From assembly GCA_902628605.1 (NCBI GenBank), contig CACONV010000012.1:1-24968 (forward strand): a stretch of 24,968 nt of DNA, given 5' to 3'. Within the stretch, counting starts at the first letter, position 1. Every line of letters starts with the position of its first letter. Made by a program: the position numbers and the translations under genes. Shown piece by piece: positions 1 to 7,453 of the stretch. The notes under the pieces were generated by a model. The model ran no database searches and was not told where the DNA came from. It worked only from the letters and a program-made list of their open reading frames with translations. Source of the DNA: an uncultured Bacteroidota bacterium (GTDB lineage Bacteria; Bacteroidota; Bacteroidia; Flavobacteriales; Flavobacteriaceae).

Positions 1-1
1 A

Positions 2-1690
2 AATTATCTTAACAAACTTTTAAAACAAACTGATTGGATTAAGCAAAATGATATTATAAATATTTTAAAAAATAATTTTGAAAGTAAATACCAATCAATA
101 TTAGAAAAGAAAAAAATTGAATTTATTGATAATGGAGGTAATGAAATTGATTTTTATTTTACTCCAACTTATAAAAAAGAATTTTATGATTTATTTAAAG
201 GCTATAAGCATAGGAAGAACCAATACTTTAAAGAATTAAAAAGTAAACAAAAAACAAATTTAGCTCGAAAAAGAGAAATAATAGAGGATATCAAAAACCT
301 AATTGATAAAAGTCAGCACGACAATAATACTTACAAAAACTTTAAAAAATTACAAGAAGCATTTTATAATGCCGGGCAAGTTCCAAGAAATGAAAACAAT
401 AATATATGGCAGACATATAAATTTCACGTTGAAAGATTTTATGATCTCTTGCACTTAAACAGAGAACTGAGGGATGTAGATTATCGTAATAATTATGAGG
501 AAAAAATTAAAATAATTGAAAAAGCTGAAAGGTTGGTGGATTTGGAGAATATCAACAAATCAATAAGAGAGCTCAATAATTTACACAGATTATGGAAAAG
601 TGAGTTAGGTCCTGTCGCAAGAGAGAAAAGAGAAGAGTTATGGAACAGATTTCAAATAGCAACGAAAAAAATACATCACCGTAAAAACGAATACAACAAA
701 AATATTGATTCAATTAAATTAAAGAATTACGAGACAAAGTCGGAATTAGTTAGTCAAATAAAAAAAATAGCTGAAAAAAATATAAAAACTCATAACAAGT
801 GGCAAAGTTCAATAAAGGAAGTCGAAGAATTGAAAAGCAGATTTATTAGAACTGGAAGCGTACCTAAAGAAAGAAATAAGGATTTATGGGACTCTTTTAG
901 GGATGCTACTAGAGCTTTCAATAAAGAGAAAAATAACTTTTATAAAAACCTCAAAATACTAGAAAAAAAGTCCATTGATTCAAAAGAAAAATTAATTGAA
1001 GAGGTGGAAAATATTCTCAAAAAAGAAGATTGGCGAAATTATATCAACAGAATTAAAGAAATTCAATCTGAATGGAAAAGTACAGGAAGAGTTTCAAAAA
1101 AATATTCTGAAAAATTGTGGTCAGACTTTAAATTAAAAACAAATAATTATTTTGATAATTTTAAAAATAAAAGGAAAAGTTTCAACGAGAGGGAAATCAA
1201 AGTAATAAATGAGCAAAAGGGGTTTATAGAGAATTTAAAAAACGAAGAAATACCATTAACCCCAAAAAAATTCGAATCATTTATAAGAGATAAATCTGCA
1301 ATTTGGAATGAAATAAGGAGTAATGATGTTGGAAACCAAGAAAAGTTCGTTATAAAGTTTTTGTCAGATAAATGGAATGAAATTTCTATTCCGAAAAGTA
1401 AATCGGAAATGAAAAAGTATGAAACAAGACTTTATTTCATAAAAAATGATGAAAAGCTAATTAATGATGAACATAACCAATTGAGAAAAAAAGTTGAGGA
1501 CATAAGTAATGAACTTAATCAACTTGAGAATAATTTAGAATTTTTCAGTGAATCTAGTAACAACAATCCATTATTGGTCGAGGTAAATAATAAAATAAAA
1601 GAACTTAACGCTAAAAAAAAATTAGTGGAATGTAAACTTAAGCAACTAAAATCTATTCTCAACCAAAACTTAAAGGATGAAATAAAATAA
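2..1690 (+). CDS. DUF349 repeat protein, 3' part (5' end outside window)
   Basis: The frame is open from base 2 of the window to a TAA at 1688 that is followed directly by a second in-frame TAA, so the start lies upstream. The visible 562 residues are charged and lysine-rich. They contain several copies of a helical repeat ending in a W-x-F or W-x-x-F signature (examples near 406-430, 634-650, 886-900 and 1114-1130), preceded by a W-K-S/T-x-G-type turn. This matches the DUF349 repeat, which occurs in tandem in Bacteroidota proteins of otherwise unknown role. The last ~80 residues (from about 1440) are predicted coiled coil. There is no signal peptide or membrane segment in the visible part, so a cytoplasmic protein is likely. 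The gene converges on mazG with 7 bases between the stops. Family call is good; function is not known. Confidence 0.85.
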   Translation, partial: NYLNKLLKQTDWIKQNDIINILKNNFESKYQSILEKKKIEFIDNGGNEIDFYFTPTYKKEFYDLFKGYKHRKNQYFKELKSKQKTNLARKREIIEDIKNLIDKSQHDNNTYKNFKKLQEAFYNAGQVPRNENNNIWQTYKFHVERFYDLLHLNRELRDVDYRNNYEEKIKIIEKAERLVDLENINKSIRELNNLHRLWKSELGPVAREKREELWNRFQIATKKIHHRKNEYNKNIDSIKLKNYETKSELVSQIKKIAEKNIKTHNKWQSSIKEVEELKSRFIRTGSVPKERNKDLWDSFRDATRAFNKEKNNFYKNLKILEKKSIDSKEKLIEEVENILKKEDWRNYINRIKEIQSEWKSTGRVSKKYSEKLWSDFKLKTNNYFDNFKNKRKSFNEREIKVINEQKGFIENLKNEEIPLTPKKFESFIRDKSAIWNEIRSNDVGNQEKFVIKFLSDKWNEISIPKSKSEMKKYETRLYFIKNDEKLINDEHNQLRKKVEDISNELNQLENNLEFFSESSNNNPLLVEVNNKIKELNAKKKLVECKLKQLKSILNQNLKDEIK

Positions 1691-1697
1691 TAAATTT

Positions 1698-2477
1698 TTA
1701 TATTTCTTTTTTGGACTGCTGCCATAAAATGTCAATTTCTTTCAAGTCAAGATCGTTAATTTGTTTTTTTAATTTTTTTGTTTTTTGCTCTATATACTTA
1801 AAGCGTTTGGAAAATTTTATGTTTGTTTGCTCTAAGGCGTCGTAAGGATTTATTTTAAAATGTCTTGATAAATTTATTAATGAAAAAAAAATATCACCAA
1901 ACTCTTTTTCTAAATTATCTTTATTTTTTTTATTTAATTCTTCCTTAAACTCAAATATTTCTTCATCTAGCTTTTGTAATACATCCTCGTGTTTTTTCCA
2001 ATCAAATCCAACAGAGGAAACCTTTTGCTGAATTCTGTGAGCTTTAAGTATGGGTGGTAAATTTGTTGGCACGCCGTCTAGAATGCTACCTCTGCCCTCT
2101 TTCAATTTTATTTTTTCCCAATTGGATACGACTTCTTCTGTATTTTTAATTTTTACATCATTATAAATATGAGGATGTCTTCTAATTAATTTTTCAGTTA
2201 ATTGTTTAGCGATAATTCCAATATTAAATTCGTTTTTTTCAGAGCCTATTTTAGCATAGAAAAGAATGTGAAGTAACAAATCTCCTAATTCTTCTTTAAT
2301 GCCTTCATAACTTAATTTGTCAATCTCTTCACATAGCTCATATGTTTCTTCTATAGTTAGTGTTTTAAGAGTTTTAAACGTTTGTTTTCTATCCCAAGGA
2401 CACTTCTCTCTTAACTCCCATACAATAGAAATTAATTTTTTAAGGTCCCTAATTTGTTCATCTAAAGAATCATTCAT
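1698..2477 (-). CDS. mazG: Nucleoside triphosphate pyrophosphohydrolase MazG
   Basis: The 259-residue product has the length and two-domain layout of E. coli-type MazG. MazG hydrolyses NTPs and dNTPs to monophosphates and pyrophosphate and is thought to clean the nucleotide pool. The N-terminal domain shows CPWDR at residues 26-30, the EExxE metal site in EETYE (43-47) and the second acidic pair in EELGD (62-66). The second MazG domain repeats the pattern near residues 170-200 (EEIFEFKEE and EFGDIFFSL). It is the last gene of the ruvX-def-mazG run, starting 11 bases after the def stop, and faces the DUF349 gene tail to tail with only 7 bases between. No terminator hairpin is visible at that junction. 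Confidence 0.95.
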   Translation of the reverse strand: MNDSLDEQIRDLKKLISIVWELREKCPWDRKQTFKTLKTLTIEETYELCEEIDKLSYEGIKEELGDLLLHILFYAKIGSEKNEFNIGIIAKQLTEKLIRRHPHIYNDVKIKNTEEVVSNWEKIKLKEGRGSILDGVPTNLPPILKAHRIQQKVSSVGFDWKKHEDVLQKLDEEIFEFKEELNKKNKDNLEKEFGDIFFSLINLSRHFKINPYDALEQTNIKFSKRFKYIEQKTKKLKKQINDLDLKEIDILWQQSKKEI

Positions 2478-2488
2478 TTTAATTAAGT

Positions 2489-3061
2489 TTATAAAAATTT
2501 CATGTCATAATCAACCTTAATTTTTCCTGCGGATATTTCCACAAGCTTCCTTTTGATTGTCTTCTTTTTTAAAAAAGATAATTTGTCAGTAAAAAGGATT
2601 CCTTCAATATGGTCATATTCATGTTGTATAACTCTGGCTGCTATACCTGAAAATGATTCTTTTGAAACTGTACCATTCAAATCTTGAAATTTAATAGTTA
2701 CAGAATCTTTTCTCTTTACATCCTCTCGTATACCAGGTATACTTAAGCAGCCTTCACTGAAAACACATTCTTTCCCATACTCTTCAATAACTTTGGGATT
2801 AATAAAGACCTTTTTAAATCCTTTTAAAAAATTCCTTTCATCAATTGACAAATCATCGTTATCTGAAAAAGGGTAGGTGTCAACAATAAAGAGTCTGATT
2901 GGTTCTCCTATTTGTGGCGCAGCTAGACCAACGCCTTGGGCCGCATACATTGTGTCCCACATGTTGGCTATCAAATTTTTTAAATTCTTTTTATTGATAG
3001 AAATTGGAAGGGCTTTCTTTTTTAAAATTGAATTCCCATAAGACAGGATTGGTATAATCAT
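2489..3061 (-). CDS. def: Peptide deformylase
   Basis: Removes the N-formyl group from nascent proteins in the cytoplasm, using a metal (usually Fe2+). All three family motifs are present: GVGLAAPQIG, EGCLS (metal Cys) and QHEYDH (the HExxH metal and catalytic motif). I place the start at the ATG at 3061, giving 190 residues beginning MIIPILSYG, the usual deformylase N-terminus. An in-frame ATG at 3115 would add 18 residues with no family resemblance and would overlap the end of ruvX. With the chosen start the gene begins 4 bases after the ruvX stop, as expected for co-translation in an operon. Confidence 0.96.
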   Translation of the reverse strand: MIIPILSYGNSILKKKALPISINKKNLKNLIANMWDTMYAAQGVGLAAPQIGEPIRLFIVDTYPFSDNDDLSIDERNFLKGFKKVFINPKVIEEYGKECVFSEGCLSIPGIREDVKRKDSVTIKFQDLNGTVSKESFSGIAARVIQHEYDHIEGILFTDKLSFLKKKTIKRKLVEISAGKIKVDYDMKFL

Positions 3062-3065
3062 AGGT

Positions 3066-3485
3066 TCAAGTATTCTTGTATATGGATAAATAAGATTGTA
3101 ACAAAATTGTTGCACTTACCTTATCAACTAAAAAATTATCTCGTCTTCTTTTTTTGCCAACACCGGATTCAAGTATTGCGTTAGAGGCAATTTTAGAAGT
3201 AAATCTCTCATCATGTCTCACAATAGGAATTTTTGGTAAAGATAAATTCAATTTTTTTATAAAATCTTTAATTTTTTTTTCTATTTGACTTTCAGTATTA
3301 TTATATTTTTTGGGATGTCCAATAATAAATTTTTCAACAAAGGTTTTTTCACAATATTTAATTAAATATGGAATTACTTCTTTAGTTGATAGTGCGGTGA
3401 GACCTGAGGCAATAATTTTATTAATATCAGTGACTGCTATACCTGTTCTTTTCTGACCATAATCTATTGCTATAAAAATTCCCAC
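3066..3485 (-). CDS. ruvX: RuvX/YqgF family putative Holliday junction resolvase / pre-16S rRNA nuclease
   Basis: RNase H-like fold nuclease. In E. coli YqgF is tied to maturation of the 16S rRNA 5' end and was also named a Holliday junction resolvase. The product opens with FIAIDYGQKRTGIAVTD, the first acidic motif, followed by IIASGL, then IGHPKK and RHDERFTS, and ends with a DKVSA-x-ILLQ helix carrying the last acidic residue. I choose the GTG at 3485 (139 residues). An in-frame ATG at 3524 would prepend 13 residues that do not fit the family, and a TAnnTTTG promoter element at 3489-3496 would then lie inside the gene. First gene of ruvX-def-mazG and divergent from dapD. The alternative ATG cannot be excluded. 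Confidence 0.9.
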   Translation of the reverse strand: MGIFIAIDYGQKRTGIAVTDINKIIASGLTALSTKEVIPYLIKYCEKTFVEKFIIGHPKKYNNTESQIEKKIKDFIKKLNLSLPKIPIVRHDERFTSKIASNAILESGVGKKRRRDNFLVDKVSATILLQSYLSIYKNT

Positions 3486-3488
3486 CCA

Positions 3489-3496
3489 CAAATATA
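3489..3496 (-). promoter_or_regulatory. Putative -7 promoter element of ruvX (TATATTTG)
   Basis: Exact match to the Bacteroidota -7 consensus TAnnTTTG on the minus strand, only 3 bases before the GTG start at 3485. A TTTC, one base off the -33 consensus TTTG, lies 19 bases further upstream (3516-3519). The position suggests a leaderless transcript and supports the GTG start. Confidence 0.55.
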
Positions 3497-3548
3497 TTGA
3501 TCCTGAGCTTGAAATGAAAAACATAGCTTCAAAGTAATTTAGATAATG

Positions 3549-3556
3549 TAAATTTG
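3549..3556 (+). promoter_or_regulatory. Putative -7 promoter element of dapD (TAAATTTG)
   Basis: Exact TAnnTTTG match on the plus strand, 10 bases before the dapD ATG. The intervening bases include a run of nine A just before the start codon. No clear TTTG at -33 is visible. It implies a 5' leader of only a few bases for the dapD-tsaC-cca-ctaA operon. Confidence 0.55.
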
Positions 3557-3566
3557 TAAAAAAAAA

Positions 3567-4373
3567 ATGAATTCAATTATTGAAAATGCATGGACTAATC
3601 GATCCCTACTAAAGAAAGAAGAGACACAAAACAAAATTAGAGAAGTAATTGAAAATCTTGATAAAGGGAAAATGAGGGTTGCTGAAAAAAAGGGTGACAA
3701 ATGGATAACACATGAATGGATAAAAAAATCTGTTATTCTTTATTTCGCTATTCAAAAAATGAAGACAACAAAAGCTGGACCTTTAGAATTTCATGACAAA
3801 ATAGATTTAAAAAACAATTATTCAGAAAGAAATATCAGGGTCGTTCCTCATGCAGTAGCAAGATATGGATCATATATTTCCGAGGGTGTTATTTTAATGC
3901 CTAGTTTTGTCAACATTGGTGCATATGTTGATGAAGGAACTATGGTAGATACTTGGGCAACTGTTGGAAGCTGTGCTCAGATAGGTAAAAATGTCCATTT
4001 AAGTGGTGGTGTTGGAATAGGTGGTGTTTTAGAACCTCTACAAGCATCTCCAGTTATAATAGAGGATAATGTTTTCGTTGGTTCAAGATGCATTGTGGTG
4101 GAAGGTGTACATGTTAAAAAAGAAGCCGTTTTAGGAGCTAATGTAGTCCTTACAAAATCAACGAAAATATTTGATGTTTCAAAAAAAGAGACTGTGGAAA
4201 TAAAAGGTTTTATTCCAGAAAGATCGGTTGTAATTCCAGGGAGTTACAAAAAAGAATTTAATGATGTAGAATTTAATGTCCCCTGTGCATTAATAATTGG
4301 GGAAAGAAAAGAAAGTACTGATAAAAAAACTTCTCTCAACGATGTACTTAGAGAACACGGGGTTTCAGTATAA
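3567..4373 (+). CDS. dapD: 2,3,4,5-tetrahydropyridine-2,6-dicarboxylate N-succinyltransferase
   Basis: Transfers succinyl from succinyl-CoA to tetrahydrodipicolinate in the succinylase branch of diaminopimelate and lysine synthesis. The 268-residue length is normal for DapD. The N-terminal third is the helical substrate-binding domain. The middle carries a left-handed beta-helix of hexapeptide repeats (from about ISEGVILMPSFVNIGAYVD, residues 105-210), including the family stretches GTMVDTWATVGSCAQIG and GGVGIGGVLEPLQA. First gene of a four-gene plus-strand operon. tsaC follows after 6 bases. lysA, the last enzyme of the same pathway, lies elsewhere in the window (15546-16781). Note that the substrate succinyl-CoA links it to sucC as well. 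Confidence 0.97.
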   Translation: MNSIIENAWTNRSLLKKEETQNKIREVIENLDKGKMRVAEKKGDKWITHEWIKKSVILYFAIQKMKTTKAGPLEFHDKIDLKNNYSERNIRVVPHAVARYGSYISEGVILMPSFVNIGAYVDEGTMVDTWATVGSCAQIGKNVHLSGGVGIGGVLEPLQASPVIIEDNVFVGSRCIVVEGVHVKKEAVLGANVVLTKSTKIFDVSKKETVEIKGFIPERSVVIPGSYKKEFNDVEFNVPCALIIGERKESTDKKTSLNDVLREHGVSV

Positions 4374-4379
4374 TCCCAA

Positions 4380-4940
4380 ATGGAGAACAAAATAAATAAA
4401 GCAAAAGAAGTTGTGTTAAACGGAGGTGTGATATTATACCCAACAGACACTATTTGGGGTATTGGTTGTAGTGCATTAATTGAATCAGCAATAAAAAAAA
4501 TACTTAAAATTAAGAGAAGAAATAATAATAAACTTTTAATAAGTCTAGTGTCTAGTATAGAAATGCTCGAAAGGTATGTGAAAAACGTTCCAGAATATGT
4601 TTTAAAATATTTAGATGATGAGTCACCCACAACAATTGTTTACCCAAAAGTTACGGGTATGAATCAGATATTATATGGAAAAAATGAGTCAATTGCAATA
4701 AGGTTAGTTAAAGACAATTTTTGTAAAGCATTAATTAATCAAATAAATGCTCCTTTAATTTCAACCTCTGCCAACATAAGTGGTAATGCTTTTCCAAAAA
4801 AATTCCAGGAAATTGATAAAAAGATTATAAATGAAGTAGATTATGTTGTTAATTTTGATGATAGTAATTTAAAAAACTCAAAACCTTCTAGAATTATTAA
4901 AGTTTTATTAAATGGCCAAATTGAAATAATTAGGGAATGA
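4380..4940 (+). CDS. tsaC: L-threonylcarbamoyladenylate synthase (YrdC/Sua5 family)
   Basis: Makes threonylcarbamoyl-AMP from threonine, bicarbonate and ATP, the first step in the t6A modification of ANN-decoding tRNAs. The 186-residue protein is a single YrdC domain. Motifs seen are PTDTIWGIG at 21-29, K-x-R in KIKRR near 43-47, and STSANISG at 128-135. It lacks the extra C-terminal domain of Sua5, so it is of the short TsaC type. The stop overlaps the next ATG by four bases (4937-4940), typical of translational coupling with cca, another tRNA enzyme. Confidence 0.93.
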   Translation: MENKINKAKEVVLNGGVILYPTDTIWGIGCSALIESAIKKILKIKRRNNNKLLISLVSSIEMLERYVKNVPEYVLKYLDDESPTTIVYPKVTGMNQILYGKNESIAIRLVKDNFCKALINQINAPLISTSANISGNAFPKKFQEIDKKIINEVDYVVNFDDSNLKNSKPSRIIKVLLNGQIEIIRE

Positions 4941-6400
4941 GCTATACAAATAAAAAAATTCAAAAATTAATCAAACAAAATATTGTTGATATTGTTTATA
5001 AAAGTAGTATTTCAATATCACAAGAAACCTACATTGTAGGTGGAGCCGTAAGAGATTGTCTAATGGATAGAAATAGAAAAGATTCTGATTTAGATTTTGT
5101 TACACTGGGGTGCGAAATGACTTTGGCTAATGAGATAAAAAATAAAATAAATAAAAATTTAAAAATAAGTAGGTTCAAGAAGTTTGGTACTGCACATATT
5201 AATTTCAATGAGATTAATATTGAAATTGTTAAAGCTCGTAAGGAGTCCTATAATTTATCAAGTAGAAATCCTGATGTTGAGCCTGGAACTCTTCTTGATG
5301 ACTTAAAAAGAAGAGATTTTACAATTAATGCAATAGCTGTAAGCTTAAATGATAAAAATTTTGGTGAGCTACTCGATCCATTTAACGGACTGAATGATTT
5401 AGAAAATAAAATCATTAAAACCCCTACAAATCCAGAAATAACGATATCAGATGATCCTCTAAGAATCCTTAGAGGGGTTAGATTTAGCTCTGAATTAAAT
5501 TTTGAGATTGATGATTCCTTATTAAATGCAATGGTAAAAAATTGTGATAGGGTTAAAATAATTTCAAAAGAAAGAATTGTAGATGAAATCAATAAAATTC
5601 TATTAACAGACAAGCCCTCAAACGGATTTAAATTATTAGATAAGATAGGTTTAATTCAAATATTAATTCCCTCTTTGAACAAACTAAAGGGAATAGAAGA
5701 GATTGAGGGTGTTACCCACAAAGACAACTTTTATCACACACTCCAAGTTGTGGACAATATATCACGAGTAACGAATAAAATTTGGTTAAGGTGGGCCGCA
5801 CTCTTACATGATATAGGTAAACCAAACTCAAAAAGATTTGATAAAAAAATTGGTTGGACTTTTCATGGTCACGAGTACATAGGCTCAAAAATGATTTTCG
5901 AAATTTTTAAAAAATTAAAAATGCCCTTAAATAATTCATTAAAATATGTCCAGAAGATTGTTATGTTAAGTTCTAGGCCTATAATTTTATCTGAAAATAT
6001 TGTTACAGATAGTGCTATTAGAAGATTAATTTATGATGCTGGAGAAGAAATTGAAGATTTACTGATGTTGTGTGAAGCAGATATAACAACCAAAAACAAA
6101 AAAAGGCACGAAAAATATTTAAATAATTTTAAAATTGTAAGACAAAAAATTAAAATAGTTGAGGAAAGAGATAAAATTAGGAATTTTCAACCTCCTATAT
6201 CTGGAAAATTTATTATGAGCATTTTTAATCTAAAGCCCTCAAGAGAAGTCGGAATATTAAAAGAAAAAATTAAAGATGCTATTCTAGACGGAAAAATCGA
6301 AAATGAATACAACTCTGCTTTTGAACTTTTATTAAAAGAGGGTACAAAAATGGGGTTAAAACCAAAAATTAATGAGGAAAAAGTTAAATTTCTGGACTAA
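4937..6400 (+). CDS. cca: CCA tRNA nucleotidyltransferase with C-terminal HD domain
   Basis: Adds or repairs the 3' CCA end of tRNAs. The class II nucleotidyltransferase head is clear: VGGAVRD at 34-40, the catalytic DLD pair (D51 and D53), and RRDFTINAIA near 125-134, followed by the ILRGVRF motif near 177-183 that belongs to the nucleotide-selecting region. After it comes an HD hydrolase domain with H267, the HD pair H291/D292 in LLHDIGKP, and H310/H312. At 487 residues the length fits HD-containing Bacteroidota CCA enzymes. The gene overlaps tsaC by 4 bases at its start and ctaA by 29 bases at its end. It could in principle be a poly(A) polymerase relative, but no other CCA-adding enzyme is seen here. 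Confidence 0.94.
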   Translation: MSYTNKKIQKLIKQNIVDIVYKSSISISQETYIVGGAVRDCLMDRNRKDSDLDFVTLGCEMTLANEIKNKINKNLKISRFKKFGTAHINFNEINIEIVKARKESYNLSSRNPDVEPGTLLDDLKRRDFTINAIAVSLNDKNFGELLDPFNGLNDLENKIIKTPTNPEITISDDPLRILRGVRFSSELNFEIDDSLLNAMVKNCDRVKIISKERIVDEINKILLTDKPSNGFKLLDKIGLIQILIPSLNKLKGIEEIEGVTHKDNFYHTLQVVDNISRVTNKIWLRWAALLHDIGKPNSKRFDKKIGWTFHGHEYIGSKMIFEIFKKLKMPLNNSLKYVQKIVMLSSRPIILSENIVTDSAIRRLIYDAGEEIEDLLMLCEADITTKNKKRHEKYLNNFKIVRQKIKIVEERDKIRNFQPPISGKFIMSIFNLKPSREVGILKEKIKDAILDGKIENEYNSAFELLLKEGTKMGLKPKINEEKVKFLD

Positions 6401-7394
6401 AACTTCAATTTTACTTGTATACTTGGTTATTGCTACTGGAGGGGTTGTTAGAATGACTGGAAGTGGCATGGGCTGTCCTGATTGGCCTAAGTGCTTTGGA
6501 TATTATATACCTCCAACAAACATTGCCCAATTAACCTGGTTTTCACAAAAGATATTTAAAAAAGGGCAAATGATTATTTATAAAGATGAGCTAAAAATAT
6601 CAAAAAATAACTTTACAAGTGGATTAAATTTCGATCATAAAAATTGGGAAGATTACACAAAACATGATTATTCAAAATTTAATCCGCTCCACACATGGGT
6701 TGAATTTATAAACAGATTGATTGGTGTAATTTGTGGTATATCCGTATTGATTTTGGGCTTTTATTCTCTACATTTCTTTAAAAATAAACCCATCATAACT
6801 ATTTTAAGTTTATTGACAATAATTGCAGTTGGTTTCCAAGCATGGTTGGGTAAAATCGTGGTGGACTCCAATTTAAATCCTTACAGTATTACCATACACA
6901 TGCTTATGGCACTTTTAATAATTTCAATTTTAATTTTTATATACTCACTAAATACTAATTATAAAAAAAATAACGTTAAAAGTGTAGCGCTAAAAAATAC
7001 TGTTTTACTATCACTTATTTTCACAACAATTCAAATTGCAATTGGAACACAAGTAAGAGAATTTATTGATGAACAAATAATAATGATAGGAGAAACGAAG
7101 AAAAATTTATGGCTACTTGTCCTTCCTTCCGTTTTCTTAACTCATAGGAGTTTTTCACTTTTAATTTTAACAGTCAATTTTTTTATTATTTATTTATCTA
7201 GGAAGATAAATTTGAATTCAAAGATTATTTTTTTGATTTTAGGAATTATTGCAATTGAGATTATTTTAGGCATTGCTATGTACTATTTACATTTTCCATT
7301 TAGTTCTCAGCCCCTTCATCTATTATTGGCAACAATACTTTTTGGAGTACAATTTTATTTCTACATGTCATTTAGAAAAATATCAAAACAATAA
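6372..7394 (+). CDS. ctaA: Haem A synthase (COX15/CtaA family)
   Basis: Membrane enzyme that oxidises haem O to haem A for cytochrome c oxidase. The first transmembrane helix leads into the family signature VRMTGSGMGCPDWPKCFG with cysteines C35 and C41. The four haem-ligand/active-site positions are present in helices: H107 with E111 (HTWVEFINR), H176, H258 (HRSFS) and H316 (QPLHLLLA). A long hydrophilic loop at about 45-105 is usual in Bacteroidota members. About eight hydrophobic segments are visible. The ATG lies 29 bases inside the cca gene, and the first residues run straight into the first helix, so the overlap looks real. Last gene of the dapD operon; it converges on the next gene with 59 bases between and no obvious terminator hairpin. 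Confidence 0.95.
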   Translation: MRKKLNFWTKTSILLVYLVIATGGVVRMTGSGMGCPDWPKCFGYYIPPTNIAQLTWFSQKIFKKGQMIIYKDELKISKNNFTSGLNFDHKNWEDYTKHDYSKFNPLHTWVEFINRLIGVICGISVLILGFYSLHFFKNKPIITILSLLTIIAVGFQAWLGKIVVDSNLNPYSITIHMLMALLIISILIFIYSLNTNYKKNNVKSVALKNTVLLSLIFTTIQIAIGTQVREFIDEQIIMIGETKKNLWLLVLPSVFLTHRSFSLLILTVNFFIIYLSRKINLNSKIIFLILGIIAIEIILGIAMYYLHFPFSSQPLHLLLATILFGVQFYFYMSFRKISKQ

Positions 7395-7453
7395 TGTAGA
7401 TAGTAAGGAGTGATTCAAGTTTAGATAAGGTAACGCAATTTGTGTTTAAAGAG

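Noticed and set aside
3062..3115. Longer def start (ATG at 3115)
   Set aside because: It adds 18 residues unlike any deformylase and overlaps ruvX; the ATG at 3061 gives the normal N-terminus.
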